Source: Crystallibacter sulfonylureivorans_A
Lineage (GTDB): Bacteria > Actinomycetota > Actinomycetes > Actinomycetales > Micrococcaceae
Length of the DNA: 64,000 nucleotides
NCBI RefSeq assembly: GCF_047607445.1
Contig: NZ_JBLKRT010000005.1
Coordinates: forward strand, 1 to 64,000
Reading direction: 5' to 3'
The position numbers were made by a program, and so were the translations under genes. Position 1 is the first letter of the stretch. The number at the start of each line of letters is the position of its first letter. Below, piece by piece: positions 8,519 to 15,708 of the stretch. The notes under the pieces were generated by a model. That model did no database searches and had not been told where the DNA came from. It worked only from the letters and a program-made list of their open reading frames with translations.

Positions 8519-10207
8519 TTAAAACAGTCCAGTGATGACGCCGTCGTCGTCCACGTCCATCCGGCCCGCCGCCGGTTCCTTCGGCAGCCCCGGCATGGTC
8601 ATCACGTCGCCCGTCAGCGCCACGATGAAGCCCGCGCCGGTCTTCGGGATCAGGTCGCGCACGGTGATACTGAAGCCACTGGGGGCTCCGAGCACCGAGG
8701 GATCGTCGGTGAACGAATACTGCGTCTTGGCCATGCACACCGGCAGTTTGCCCCAGCCGTTCGCCTCGATCTCGGCCAACCGCTTGCGGGCCGGACTGGT
8801 GAACTCCACATGGTCCGCACCGTAGATTTGCTGCGCGATGGTCTCGATCTTTTTCTCCACGGTCAGGTCCAGGTCGTACAGCGGGGAGAACGACTGTTGC
8901 TGCTGCAGCACCTGTGCCACCTTCGCGGCCAGCGCGTCGCCGCCGGTGCCGCCGCCGCCTTGGCCCCAGACATCGGCCACCGCGGCTTCCACCCCCTTCT
9001 GCCGGCACCAGTCCAGCACCCAGTCCAGTTCTTCGGGGCTGTCAGAGGTGAACTTGTTGATCGCCACCACCGGGGTGAGGCCGAACTTGGCGGCGTTGTC
9101 CACGTGCCGTTCGAGGTTGGCGATGCCGGCCTGGACAGCTTCCAGGTTGGGTTCCTTCAGCTGGTCCTTGGGGACGCCTCCGTGCATCTTCAGGGAGCGG
9201 ATGGTGGCCAGCACCACGATGGCCGACGGCGCGAATCCGCCGGCCCGGGCCTTGATGTCCATGAACTTCTCCGCGCCCAGATCCGAGCCGAAACCTGCCT
9301 CAGTAACCACGACGTCGACGAGCCGCCGGGCGGTCTGGGTGGCCAGCAGCGAATTGCAGCCGTGCGCGATGTTGGCGAATGGGCCGCCGTGCACAAAGGC
9401 GGGTGTGCCGGCGATGGTCTGCACCAGGTTCGGTTTGATGGCGTCCTTGAGCAGCATGGCCAGGGCACCCTGCACGCCCAGGTCCGCTACGGTTACCGGT
9501 TTGCGATCGTAGGTGTAGCCGACGGTGATGCGCGACAGCCGGGCCTTCAGGTCGGCCGGGCCGGACGAGAGACAGAAAACAGCCATCACCTCGGAGGCCA
9601 CAGTGATGTCGAACCCTGCCTCACGCGGCACTCCCTGGGTGGGACCGCCGAGCCCGATGACCACCTGGCGCAACGCCCGGTCGTTCATGTCCAGGACCCG
9701 CCGGAACGTCAGCCGCCTGGGATCGATGCCCAAATCGTTGCCCTGGTAGATGTGGTTATCCACCAGCGCCATCAACGCGTTGTTGGCCGAGGTAATGGCG
9801 TGAAAGTCCCCGGTGAAGTGCAGGTTGATGTCATCCATCGGGAGCACCTGCGAATAGCCGCCGCCGGTTGCGCCGCCCTTCATGCCCAAGATCGGGCCCA
9901 GAGAGGGTTCCCTGATGGCCACCATGGTCTTGTGGCCGGCCTTTGCCAGCGCGTCCGCCAGTCCCACCGTTAGCGTCGACTTGCCTTCGCCTGCCGGCGT
10001 GGGCGACATCGCCGTCACCAAGACCACCTGGCCGCGGGGTTCCTCGAAGCCCGCACCGAGCTTGGCCGGATCGATTTTGGCCTTGTAGCTGCCGTAAAGT
10101 TCCAGGGCCTCCGCCGGTATTCCCACCGCCTCGGCAATCTCGGTAATCGGCCGCAAAGTGGCGCGGCGGGCAATCTCCAGATCAGTCAGCGGAGCCGGCT
10201 CAGACAT
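8519..10207 (-). CDS. fhs: formate-tetrahydrofolate ligase
   Basis: ATP-dependent cytosolic enzyme joining formate to tetrahydrofolate to give 10-formyl-THF for purine synthesis and one-carbon metabolism. The 562 residues match the family length. The ATP-binding loop PTPAGEGKSTL is near residues 69-79, followed by the conserved MKGGATGGGYSQV and HFTGDFHAI segments. The C-terminus ends in MTMPGLPKEPAA and a short acidic tail, as in homologues. It is transcribed away from the GlsB-type gene upstream, with a hairpin between them, and converges on the acyltransferase gene. No other folate genes are adjacent. Confidence 0.96.
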   Translation of the reverse strand: MSEPAPLTDLEIARRATLRPITEIAEAVGIPAEALELYGSYKAKIDPAKLGAGFEEPRGQVVLVTAMSPTPAGEGKSTLTVGLADALAKAGHKTMVAIREPSLGPILGMKGGATGGGYSQVLPMDDINLHFTGDFHAITSANNALMALVDNHIYQGNDLGIDPRRLTFRRVLDMNDRALRQVVIGLGGPTQGVPREAGFDITVASEVMAVFCLSSGPADLKARLSRITVGYTYDRKPVTVADLGVQGALAMLLKDAIKPNLVQTIAGTPAFVHGGPFANIAHGCNSLLATQTARRLVDVVVTEAGFGSDLGAEKFMDIKARAGGFAPSAIVVLATIRSLKMHGGVPKDQLKEPNLEAVQAGIANLERHVDNAAKFGLTPVVAINKFTSDSPEELDWVLDWCRQKGVEAAVADVWGQGGGGTGGDALAAKVAQVLQQQQSFSPLYDLDLTVEKKIETIAQQIYGADHVEFTSPARKRLAEIEANGWGKLPVCMAKTQYSFTDDPSVLGAPSGFSITVRDLIPKTGAGFIVALTGDVMTMPGLPKEPAAGRMDVDDDGVITGLF

Positions 10208-10445
10208 CTTCGTCCTTCTTCCCTCGCATGGGCCAATATGGGCAGCGTTGCTGCCACAGCCAACGTATCAGCCGCGCACGCCGCCGTCACCGGTCCGTGC
10301 CGGAGCAAGATTCGAGCGGCTGCTGCAGCGTTCCCGCCCCTGCATCGCTGGTCACGGGCGCGTGTCCTGTCCATGTCGCCGGGACGTGGCTGCGGCCTAC
10401 TTGGGGCAGCACCCGAAAGCCGGAATTCTTGCCGCCACACACAGC

Positions 10446-10479
10446 GATGGCCTGCCACGCAAGCGCGCGGCAGGCCATC
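10446..10479 (-). terminator. hairpin after the GlsB-type gene
   Basis: A perfect 11-bp stem, GATGGCCTGCC at 10446-10456 and GGCAGGCCATC at 10469-10479, lies 23 bases beyond the stop of the leftward GlsB-type gene. There is no clear T run, so termination strength is uncertain. Confidence 0.55.
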
Positions 10480-10501
10480 TGCGTGTTCGGTGCTGCGGCC
10501 G

Positions 10502-10762
10502 TTAGCGGCGGACCGCCCGACGACCGGACAGGCTCTCCGCCACACCGATCAGGAGCACAGCAGCAACAACCGCGACGATGAAGCCAAGGACGTTGAGCTC
10601 GAAGATGTCACCGGTACCCAGCAGGTTCGCGATGACACCGCCAATGATCGCCCCGACGATGCCAAGCAGCAGCGTTGCCAAAATCCCCAGGTTCTGCTTT
10701 CCGGGCTTGATAAGGCGAGCAAGTGCTCCGATGACAAGCCCAGCGATAATGAAACCGATCAT
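10502..10762 (-). CDS. GlsB/YeaQ/YmgE family stress membrane protein
   Basis: An 86-residue protein with three hydrophobic helices and glycine-rich packing (LLGIVGAIIGGVIAN). The first loop carries the family's RLIKPGKQNLG signature. The family is widespread and stress-associated; its biochemical role is unknown. A strong GAGGAGG precedes the ATG at 10762. It is a stand-alone gene between the accessory small-ORF region and fhs. The C-terminus is basic (GRRAVRR), suggesting a cytoplasmic end. Confidence 0.9.
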   Translation of the reverse strand: MIGFIIAGLVIGALARLIKPGKQNLGILATLLLGIVGAIIGGVIANLLGTGDIFELNVLGFIVAVVAAVLLIGVAESLSGRRAVRR

Positions 10763-11142
10763 GTTGCCTCCTCAGGTTGCGATGCATCTACGATAAGCAT
10801 ACTTAGCGATCCATCGCAAAACGTTCTATCGCACGGATCGCGCAGTTCGGTTCGCGCAGCCCCCCAGCCGCGCGCATACAGGAGCTCTCGCAGTTCCTGC
10901 GGGCTTCGTTGACGTGGGTGCTGGCAATAGCCAGCGGCATTGCTGGTTCGGAAGCCGGGCGGCCCTCCGGCTAAAATCGACGCCATCCCCCGCGATGAGC
11001 CTTATCTCGGCGTGCACGCGCATGGCTAATCTAGGCGTGCACGCGCATGCTTAGCTGAACGGATTTGTCCGCTCGGAAACTTGTTGGTGGCACTGGTCCG
11101 AATGCTCCACGCGGCGCTTCGTCGAAGGGGCCGCCTGCACTG
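10763..11142. other. gene-free stretch with a direct repeat
   Basis: I see no gene here. The stretch presumably holds the leftward promoter of the GlsB-type gene (TTGCGA and TTATCG, 17 bases apart around 10788-10816 on the minus strand, are possible). It also holds two exact copies of GGCGTGCACGCGCATG at 11009-11024 and 11034-11049. Confidence 0.5.
11009..11049. repeat. 16-bp direct repeat, 25-bp period
   Basis: GGCGTGCACGCGCATG occurs at 11009-11024 and again at 11034-11049. Each copy contains the palindrome GTGCAC, so the pair could be an operator for a dimeric or tandemly bound regulator. Confidence 0.6.
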
Positions 11143-11235
11143 TTATAAGAGGACCTGCGTCGTTAAAAGCGGAAGCCCGCGCCGGGTTCCTGCCCGGCGC
11201 GGGCCTGTAGCTACATCGGGTCCAATGTGATTCAT
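11143..11235 (-). CDS. possible 30-residue small protein
   Basis: A frame starting MNHIGPDVATG follows a near-perfect ribosome binding site (GAGGAGG, 5 bases before the ATG). Its middle is basic (GPRRAGTRRG) and it ends LLTTQVLL. A 12-bp terminator-like stem (11175-11204) lies inside the frame, so either the peptide is read through the hairpin or the frame is only a leader. It is on the same strand as, and 68 bases downstream of, the 239-residue repeat protein. Function unknown; reality uncertain. Confidence 0.25.
   Translation of the reverse strand: MNHIGPDVATGPRRAGTRRGLPLLTTQVLL
11175..11204 (-). terminator. strong GC-rich hairpin, leftward
   Basis: GCCCGCGCCGGG at 11175-11186 pairs perfectly with CCCGGCGCGGGC at 11193-11204 across a 6-base loop. 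Read leftward it is followed by TTCCGCTTTTAACG, so it fits an intrinsic terminator for the small-ORF cluster. Confidence 0.65.
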
Positions 11236-11303
11236 CGGATCCTCCTCGCGAATGTGTCCCCTACAGGACGGCGTATTTATTTGCACTTGCTAAGCCGGGA
11301 ACT

Positions 11304-12023
11304 TCAGCGGATGAGCTGCTGGTGCGAGAGCAAATCGTCGCGCACTTGTTCCAGGAGCTGATCATCAACACGCACGTTCTGTATTCGTTTCCACAGCGAG
11401 ACGCTCTGGCGGAGCTTGCGGATCATGGCATTCACCTCCTGCCTATCCAGGAAATTCGGCATCGCCGCAGTTGCGGCTTGTTCGGGTGCCGGGCGGGTGG
11501 AGTCAACGGTCCGATTGCGCCAAGCCCGGACGGAGTCGGCAGCTTCACCGGCTGACGGCCGGAGGACGGAGTCGGCAAACTCGCCGACCTCCGACCAGGC
11601 GGAATCGGAAAACTCGTCGTCCGACGCGTCGACCGCCGACCGAATGGAGCCGGCGGCTTCGTCGACCCCCGACCGGATGGAACCGGTAGCTTCGGATCCG
11701 GCGACTGCGGACACGCTGTCTCCTCGACCGGTGGCTGCGTCGAGGTCGCGCAGGCTTCCGGCGCTGATCAGCTGGCCGTGGCCGAACTGCCCCGCATCGG
11801 ACAGTGGCGCTTCGGTGGGACCGATGGATCGTTCGGGTGCAGGCGCTAGAGCTGCGTCCAGCGGTTTCATGAGGATTTCCTCTCGGGAATAGTTCGGATT
11901 TTGGGCAGGAAGCATGGCGGGATCCAAGGGAGTTTCAACCGCCGGCACGGAGCCCATGGCGGTTGTTGCAGCACCGGCTGGGGAGGCCACGTGGGCAGAA
12001 GGAAATGCGGTAAGAGTGCTCAT
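11304..12023 (-). CDS. unknown repeat-containing protein
   Basis: I do not recognise this 239-residue protein. The N-terminal third is Ala/Pro rich with no signal peptide. Residues around 110-185 hold about five degenerate 11-14-residue repeats of the form (G/D)EAxxSIRSxV, rich in Ser, Asp and Glu. The last 40 residues are a charged helix (MIRKLRQSVSLW, ending HQQLIR). GAGG lies 7 bases before the ATG. Two further in-frame ATGs also have good ribosome binding sites: one near 11870 (GAGAGGA) and one at 11426 (AGGAGGTGA), so shorter products, including a 40-residue one at 11304-11426, are possible. It may be an unstructured protein, a fused set of small proteins, or not a real gene. Confidence 0.4.
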   Translation of the reverse strand: MSTLTAFPSAHVASPAGAATTAMGSVPAVETPLDPAMLPAQNPNYSREEILMKPLDAALAPAPERSIGPTEAPLSDAGQFGHGQLISAGSLRDLDAATGRGDSVSAVAGSEATGSIRSGVDEAAGSIRSAVDASDDEFSDSAWSEVGEFADSVLRPSAGEAADSVRAWRNRTVDSTRPAPEQAATAAMPNFLDRQEVNAMIRKLRQSVSLWKRIQNVRVDDQLLEQVRDDLLSHQQLIR

Positions 12024-12133
12024 AGCGAAGTCCTCAAACAGAAGGTGAGGCCTCCGCGCGGGAGAGCTAGAGAAATGCGGTGATTGAGGAAAGGCAGCGG
12101 TTCACGGAATGAACCGGTTCAATCAGCGAAGTT

Positions 12134-12217
12134 CTAGTGCGCAGAAGTGGCGGAGGCGGGTCGTCGGAGCGCGGCGAAGGAGTTAAACACTCCGCCCGGC
12201 GTCTTGGTCATATTCAC
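12134..12217 (-). CDS. possible 27-residue small protein
   Basis: A short frame beginning with GTG (or ATG two codons later) reads MNMTKTPGGVFNSF and then a basic, Ala/Ser-rich tail ending TSAH. GGGAGG lies 8 bases before the GTG, as strong as any site in the window. It is 110 bases upstream of the 239-residue repeat protein on the same strand and could be the first frame of that transcript. It resembles no family known to me; a leader peptide, toxin-like peptide or secreted-peptide precursor are all open. Confidence 0.35.
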   Translation of the reverse strand: MNMTKTPGGVFNSFAALRRPASATSAH

Positions 12218-12692
12218 AGATCCCACCTCCCTTTCTTGATAGCGCCAATAGAAACAGTCCGGATCCAACTCTCCTGATTGAGAAAGTTCAATCGGACGTT
12301 CCTAACGTACCCGATGACTGCTGTTTCTGCCTAGCCAATTCGCGGAACTTGTTGGGCTTTTCTTCTTTCCACCGGCGTGTCCTCGTAAACTCGCCGCAGC
12401 ACGGCAGTACGACGGCGCACGGTCGGCCACAACCACCAAAAGGGGCAACGGCGCGGAAGGCCAGTGCACGATCCGGTGCCCGCAGCTCATCGAGTGGAGA
12501 ATAGTTGCGGCTATTCCCGGCGTGTCGCAGCTTTGAAGCAGCATCTATTCGCCAGTCGATTGTCGCCACGTTCCCTGGGCGGCTGCGCCGGCTGACCGCA
12601 TACAGACAGGAGGCGGAATCGGTCGCCGGGTGCGTCGAGCCTGACAGCAAAACCGCGGACATGGCTACGCCAACCCGCGTTAGCGTCGGTGG
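12218..12692. other. gene-free stretch
   Basis: No convincing gene is present. The leftward promoter of the small-ORF cluster should lie near 12220-12300 (TTGAAC at about 12286 on the minus strand is the best -35 candidate). The only long frame, 12288-12662 leftward, lacks a ribosome binding site and has low-complexity, shadow-like composition. Confidence 0.4.
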
Positions 12693-13436
12693 CTAGAGGT
12701 TCCAGCCAGCTATGGCGGGCGTCTTCTTGTCCCAGCCCAGCCGGCAGACGGCAGCAGTCTCCAGGACAAAATGCCGGCCCTCGATCGGGTCCATGCCGAG
12801 CCACCGGGCCGCCAGCACACGGAGGAAGTGTCCGTGCGCCACCAGCAGAACCTGCCGCGGCCCGGACACTTCGGCGGCCGTGTCGGCGGACGCTTCGGCG
12901 GCTATATCGGCGGAGGTCCCAGGCCTCATTTCGGCAGTGCGGAACTCGGACGCCCCACCGACCGGAATACGGCCCGCGGAAGTGACGCGGGAAGTCCCAC
13001 CGCCGGAAGCTGCATCGTCTCCGCCGTCGAGTACCTTCGCGATGACATGGTCGGCCCGGTCCGCCACCTGCTGCAGCGACTCGCCGCCGCGGACTCCGTG
13101 GGTCCAGATCAGGTACGAGGGGTCGACCGCCCGGATAGCGGCGCTCTGCAGTCCCTCATAGTCCCCGTAGTCCCACTCGTGCGCTTCCGGCACCACTTCC
13201 GCTTCCGGATAGCCGGCCAATGCGGCAGTCCGGCGCGCACGGACCAGCGGGGACGTCAGGACGGTACGGAAACGGACTCCCGCCAGCTTCGCGGCGGCGT
13301 CGCGGGCCTGCTGCACTCCGGCAGGCGTGAGCTCCAGATCCGTCAGTCCGGTGTACCGGTGATCCCGCGACCACTCGGTTTCGCCGTGGCGCATCAGCCA
13401 TAGCACCGGGAAATCATGCGTGCCGGCTGCGGCCAC
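12693..13436 (-). CDS. histidine phosphatase family protein
   Basis: A phosphoglycerate-mutase-like phosphatase of 247 residues. The catalytic RHGE motif is at residues 16-19 (His17 is the phospho-acceptor), the general acid region is EAHEWDYGDYEG near 84-95, and the second catalytic His is in VAHGHF near 199-204. I chose the GTG 2 bases after the cca stop because it begins just before the catalytic strand; longer starts run through the cca repeats. Residues 137-194 are an Ala/Ser/Gly-rich insert (12855-13028) not expected in the fold. The substrate is unknown; homologues act on sugar phosphates or cofactor precursors. Confidence 0.85.
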   Translation of the reverse strand: MAAAGTHDFPVLWLMRHGETEWSRDHRYTGLTDLELTPAGVQQARDAAAKLAGVRFRTVLTSPLVRARRTAALAGYPEAEVVPEAHEWDYGDYEGLQSAAIRAVDPSYLIWTHGVRGGESLQQVADRADHVIAKVLDGGDDAASGGGTSRVTSAGRIPVGGASEFRTAEMRPGTSADIAAEASADTAAEVSGPRQVLLVAHGHFLRVLAARWLGMDPIEGRHFVLETAAVCRLGWDKKTPAIAGWNL

Positions 13437-13438
13437 AG

Positions 13439-15025
13439 CTAATCCCGGTCTCCGCGCGGCGCCGGCGCGCCTTGGTCGACCACCGGAGCATCCCGGTCTC
13501 CGCGCGGCGCCGGCGCGCCTTGGTCGACCACCGGTCCGCGCGGCGCCGGCGCGCCTTGGTCGACCACCGGAACAAATTCCGGCTGCTTCCGCCACCAGGC
13601 CAGGAGTTTCGCCTCTGCCTCCTCCGGCGCCGCCGGTCCGTTTTCCAGCCGTTCTTCCAACAGGAACTTGTAGGCACGGCCGACCAACGGTCCGGGCTTG
13701 ATACCCAGCAGTTCCATGATCCGGGCGCCGTCCAGGTCCGGCCGCACGGCGTCCAGTTGCTCCTGCTCCTGCAGCGTGGCGATCCGCTGCTCCAGGTCGT
13801 CATAGGCAAAGGCGAGCTGCTCCGCCTTGCGCTTGTTGCGGGTGGTGACATCCGAACGGGTCAACCGGTGCAGCCGTTCCAGCAGCGGCCCGGCGTCGTT
13901 GACGTACCGGCGCACGGCCGAATCCGTCCAGCCTGCTTCGCCATAGCCGTAGAAACGCATGTGCAATTCCACCAGCCGGGACACGGCCTTGATGGTGTCG
14001 TTGTCGAAGCGCAGCTTCTTCATCCGCTTGGCGGTGAGTTTGGAGCCCACCATGTCGTGGTGGCGGAAGCTGACCGCACCGGATGGTTCGAAGCGGCGGG
14101 TAGCCGGCTTGCCGACGTCGTGCATCAGGGCGGCGAAGCGCAGGACGAAGTCCGGACCCGGCAGCGCGCCGTCGTCGTCCGTCTCCAGGCTGCACGCCTG
14201 CTCCAGCACGGTGAGCGAGTGCTGGTAAACGTCCTTGTGCCGGTGGTGCTCGTCGATTTCCAGCCGCAGCGCGGAAACTTCCGGCAGCACGTGGTCGGCC
14301 AACCCGGTGTCCACCAACAGGTCCACGCCCGTCCGCGGGTCCTTGCCGTTGACCAGCTTGACCAGTTCGTCGCGGACTCGTTCGGCGGAGATGATCTCGA
14401 TCCGGCCGGCCATGTCCTTCATCGCGGCCGCCACCTCGGGAGCCACGGTGACCCCCAGTTGCGAGGCGAAGCGCGCGGCGCGCATCATCCGGAGCGGATC
14501 ATCGGAGAAGGACGACGACGGCGCGCCCGGAGTGCGCAGCAGGCCAGCATGCAGATCCTTCACGCCGCCGTAGGGGTCTACCAGTTCCAGCGAGGGCAGC
14601 CGCAACGCCATGGCGTTCATGGTGAAATCGCGGCGGAACAGGTCGTCCTCCAGGGAGGTGCCGAACGCCACCACGGGCTTACGGGAATCCGGGTCGTAGG
14701 CCTCCGCCCGGTAAGTGGTCACCTCGATCATGTGATCGCCCTTGCGCATGCCGATGGTGCCGAACTCGCGGCCGATCTCCCAGAACGTGTCCGCCCATTT
14801 CTTGACGACGGCGATGGTCGCGTCCGGGTCGGCGTCGGTGGTGAAATCGAGGTCCGGGGAGATCCGGCCCAGGAACAGGTCGCGCACTGGTCCACCGACC
14901 AGCGAGAGCTCGTGTCCGGCGTCCGCAAAGAGCTTTCCCAGTTCGATCACAACGTCCGGCAACGGCAGGGACGGGGCGTTGGAGCCGGTTGCGGAAGGGA
15001 ACTGCGAACCAAAAAGGTGAACCAT
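13439..15025 (-). CDS. cca: CCA tRNA nucleotidyltransferase
   Basis: Adds or repairs the 3'-CCA end of tRNAs from CTP and ATP without a template. The 528-residue product has the class II nucleotidyltransferase head, with GGPVRD at 44-49 and metal-binding DLDFTTDAD at 58-66, then RRDFTMNA at 131-138. An HD domain follows (H260-H263 region, HDVGK at 302-306). The actinobacterial length is about 480 residues; the excess is an unusual tail, residues 487-528, made of three VVDQGAPAPRG repeats encoded by a DNA minisatellite. The GTG of the phosphatase gene follows 2 bases after the stop. It is transcribed divergently from the NUDIX gene, as in mycobacteria. Confidence 0.95.
   Translation of the reverse strand: MVHLFGSQFPSATGSNAPSLPLPDVVIELGKLFADAGHELSLVGGPVRDLFLGRISPDLDFTTDADPDATIAVVKKWADTFWEIGREFGTIGMRKGDHMIEVTTYRAEAYDPDSRKPVVAFGTSLEDDLFRRDFTMNAMALRLPSLELVDPYGGVKDLHAGLLRTPGAPSSSFSDDPLRMMRAARFASQLGVTVAPEVAAAMKDMAGRIEIISAERVRDELVKLVNGKDPRTGVDLLVDTGLADHVLPEVSALRLEIDEHHRHKDVYQHSLTVLEQACSLETDDDGALPGPDFVLRFAALMHDVGKPATRRFEPSGAVSFRHHDMVGSKLTAKRMKKLRFDNDTIKAVSRLVELHMRFYGYGEAGWTDSAVRRYVNDAGPLLERLHRLTRSDVTTRNKRKAEQLAFAYDDLEQRIATLQEQEQLDAVRPDLDGARIMELLGIKPGPLVGRAYKFLLEERLENGPAAPEEAEAKLLAWWRKQPEFVPVVDQGAPAPRGPVVDQGAPAPRGDRDAPVVDQGAPAPRGDRD
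13443..13570. repeat. tandem repeat in the 3' end of cca
   Basis: Three tandem copies: 13443-13486, 13491-13534 (48-base period) and a shorter copy at 13535-13570. Each contains GGCGCC, GGCGCGCC and GTCGAC palindromes. Read on the minus strand they encode three VVDQGAPAPRG blocks at the C-terminus of Cca. Confidence 0.9.
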
Positions 15026-15127
15026 AGTGACTTAAGCGTGCCAGATGCCGGACACGATGTTTAACAATGTCCGGGCGGCTCGGCGTCGGCATCCTCAGGT
15101 CGTGACAAAAATCGTTAGAGTGGACGC

Positions 15128-15652
15128 ATGGCACACCCGGTCCCGAGCGCCCCGAAGCGCACCCCGCTGACAGCGTCAGTGGGCAGCGCCGCGCCCGGAC
15201 ACCATTCGCTGCCTACGGTGGAGGAAATTTCCGCCGGCGGCGTGGTGGTGGATACGTCCACCCCGGACCTGAATGTGGCGATCATCGCGCGATTCAATCG
15301 CGGCGGCCGGCTCGAGTGGTGCCTGCCCAAGGGCCATCCCGAAGGCCGGGAAACCAATGAAGAGGCCGCCGTCCGCGAAGTTGAAGAAGAAACGGGAATT
15401 AAAGGACGGGTGCTGGCCACGCTCGGCAGCATCGACTACTGGTTCACCGTCAGCGGCCACCGCGTCCATAAGACCGTGCACCATTTCCTGCTCGAGGCCA
15501 CCGGCGGCCTGCTCACCATCGAGAATGACCCGGACCACGAGGCAGTCGACGTCGCGTGGGTGCCGTTGGCCGATCTGGGCCGGAAGCTCTCCTTCCCGAA
15601 CGAGCGGCGGATCGTAGACCTGGCCCGGGAAGTCCTGCCCGGCCACGTCTGA
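15128..15652 (+). CDS. NUDIX hydrolase
   Basis: Hydrolyses a nucleoside diphosphate linked to another moiety; the exact substrate is not determinable. The 174-residue product has a complete Nudix box at about 69-91 (GHPEGRETNEEA followed by REVEEETG), including the metal-binding EExE set. About 32 residues precede the fold. It is divergent from cca and sits upstream of murJ, the same place as mutT4 (Rv3908) in mycobacteria. The ATG is 23 bases after a possible weak promoter and has no clear ribosome binding site, so it may be translated from a very short leader. Confidence 0.92.
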   Translation: MAHPVPSAPKRTPLTASVGSAAPGHHSLPTVEEISAGGVVVDTSTPDLNVAIIARFNRGGRLEWCLPKGHPEGRETNEEAAVREVEEETGIKGRVLATLGSIDYWFTVSGHRVHKTVHHFLLEATGGLLTIENDPDHEAVDVAWVPLADLGRKLSFPNERRIVDLAREVLPGHV

Positions 15653-15708
15653 GCCTGCCTGCCGGGTGCGGCCTTCGAGCCGTTTTTCAGGTGAGAACAT
15701 AGAGGACA

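Noticed and set aside
8390..9973. A 527-codon frame opposite fhs
   Set aside because: Fully antisense to a clear formate-tetrahydrofolate ligase; no start signal and no recognisable domain.
12288..12662. A 124-codon leftward frame in the gap before the phosphatase
   Set aside because: No ribosome binding site, no domain and shadow-like composition.
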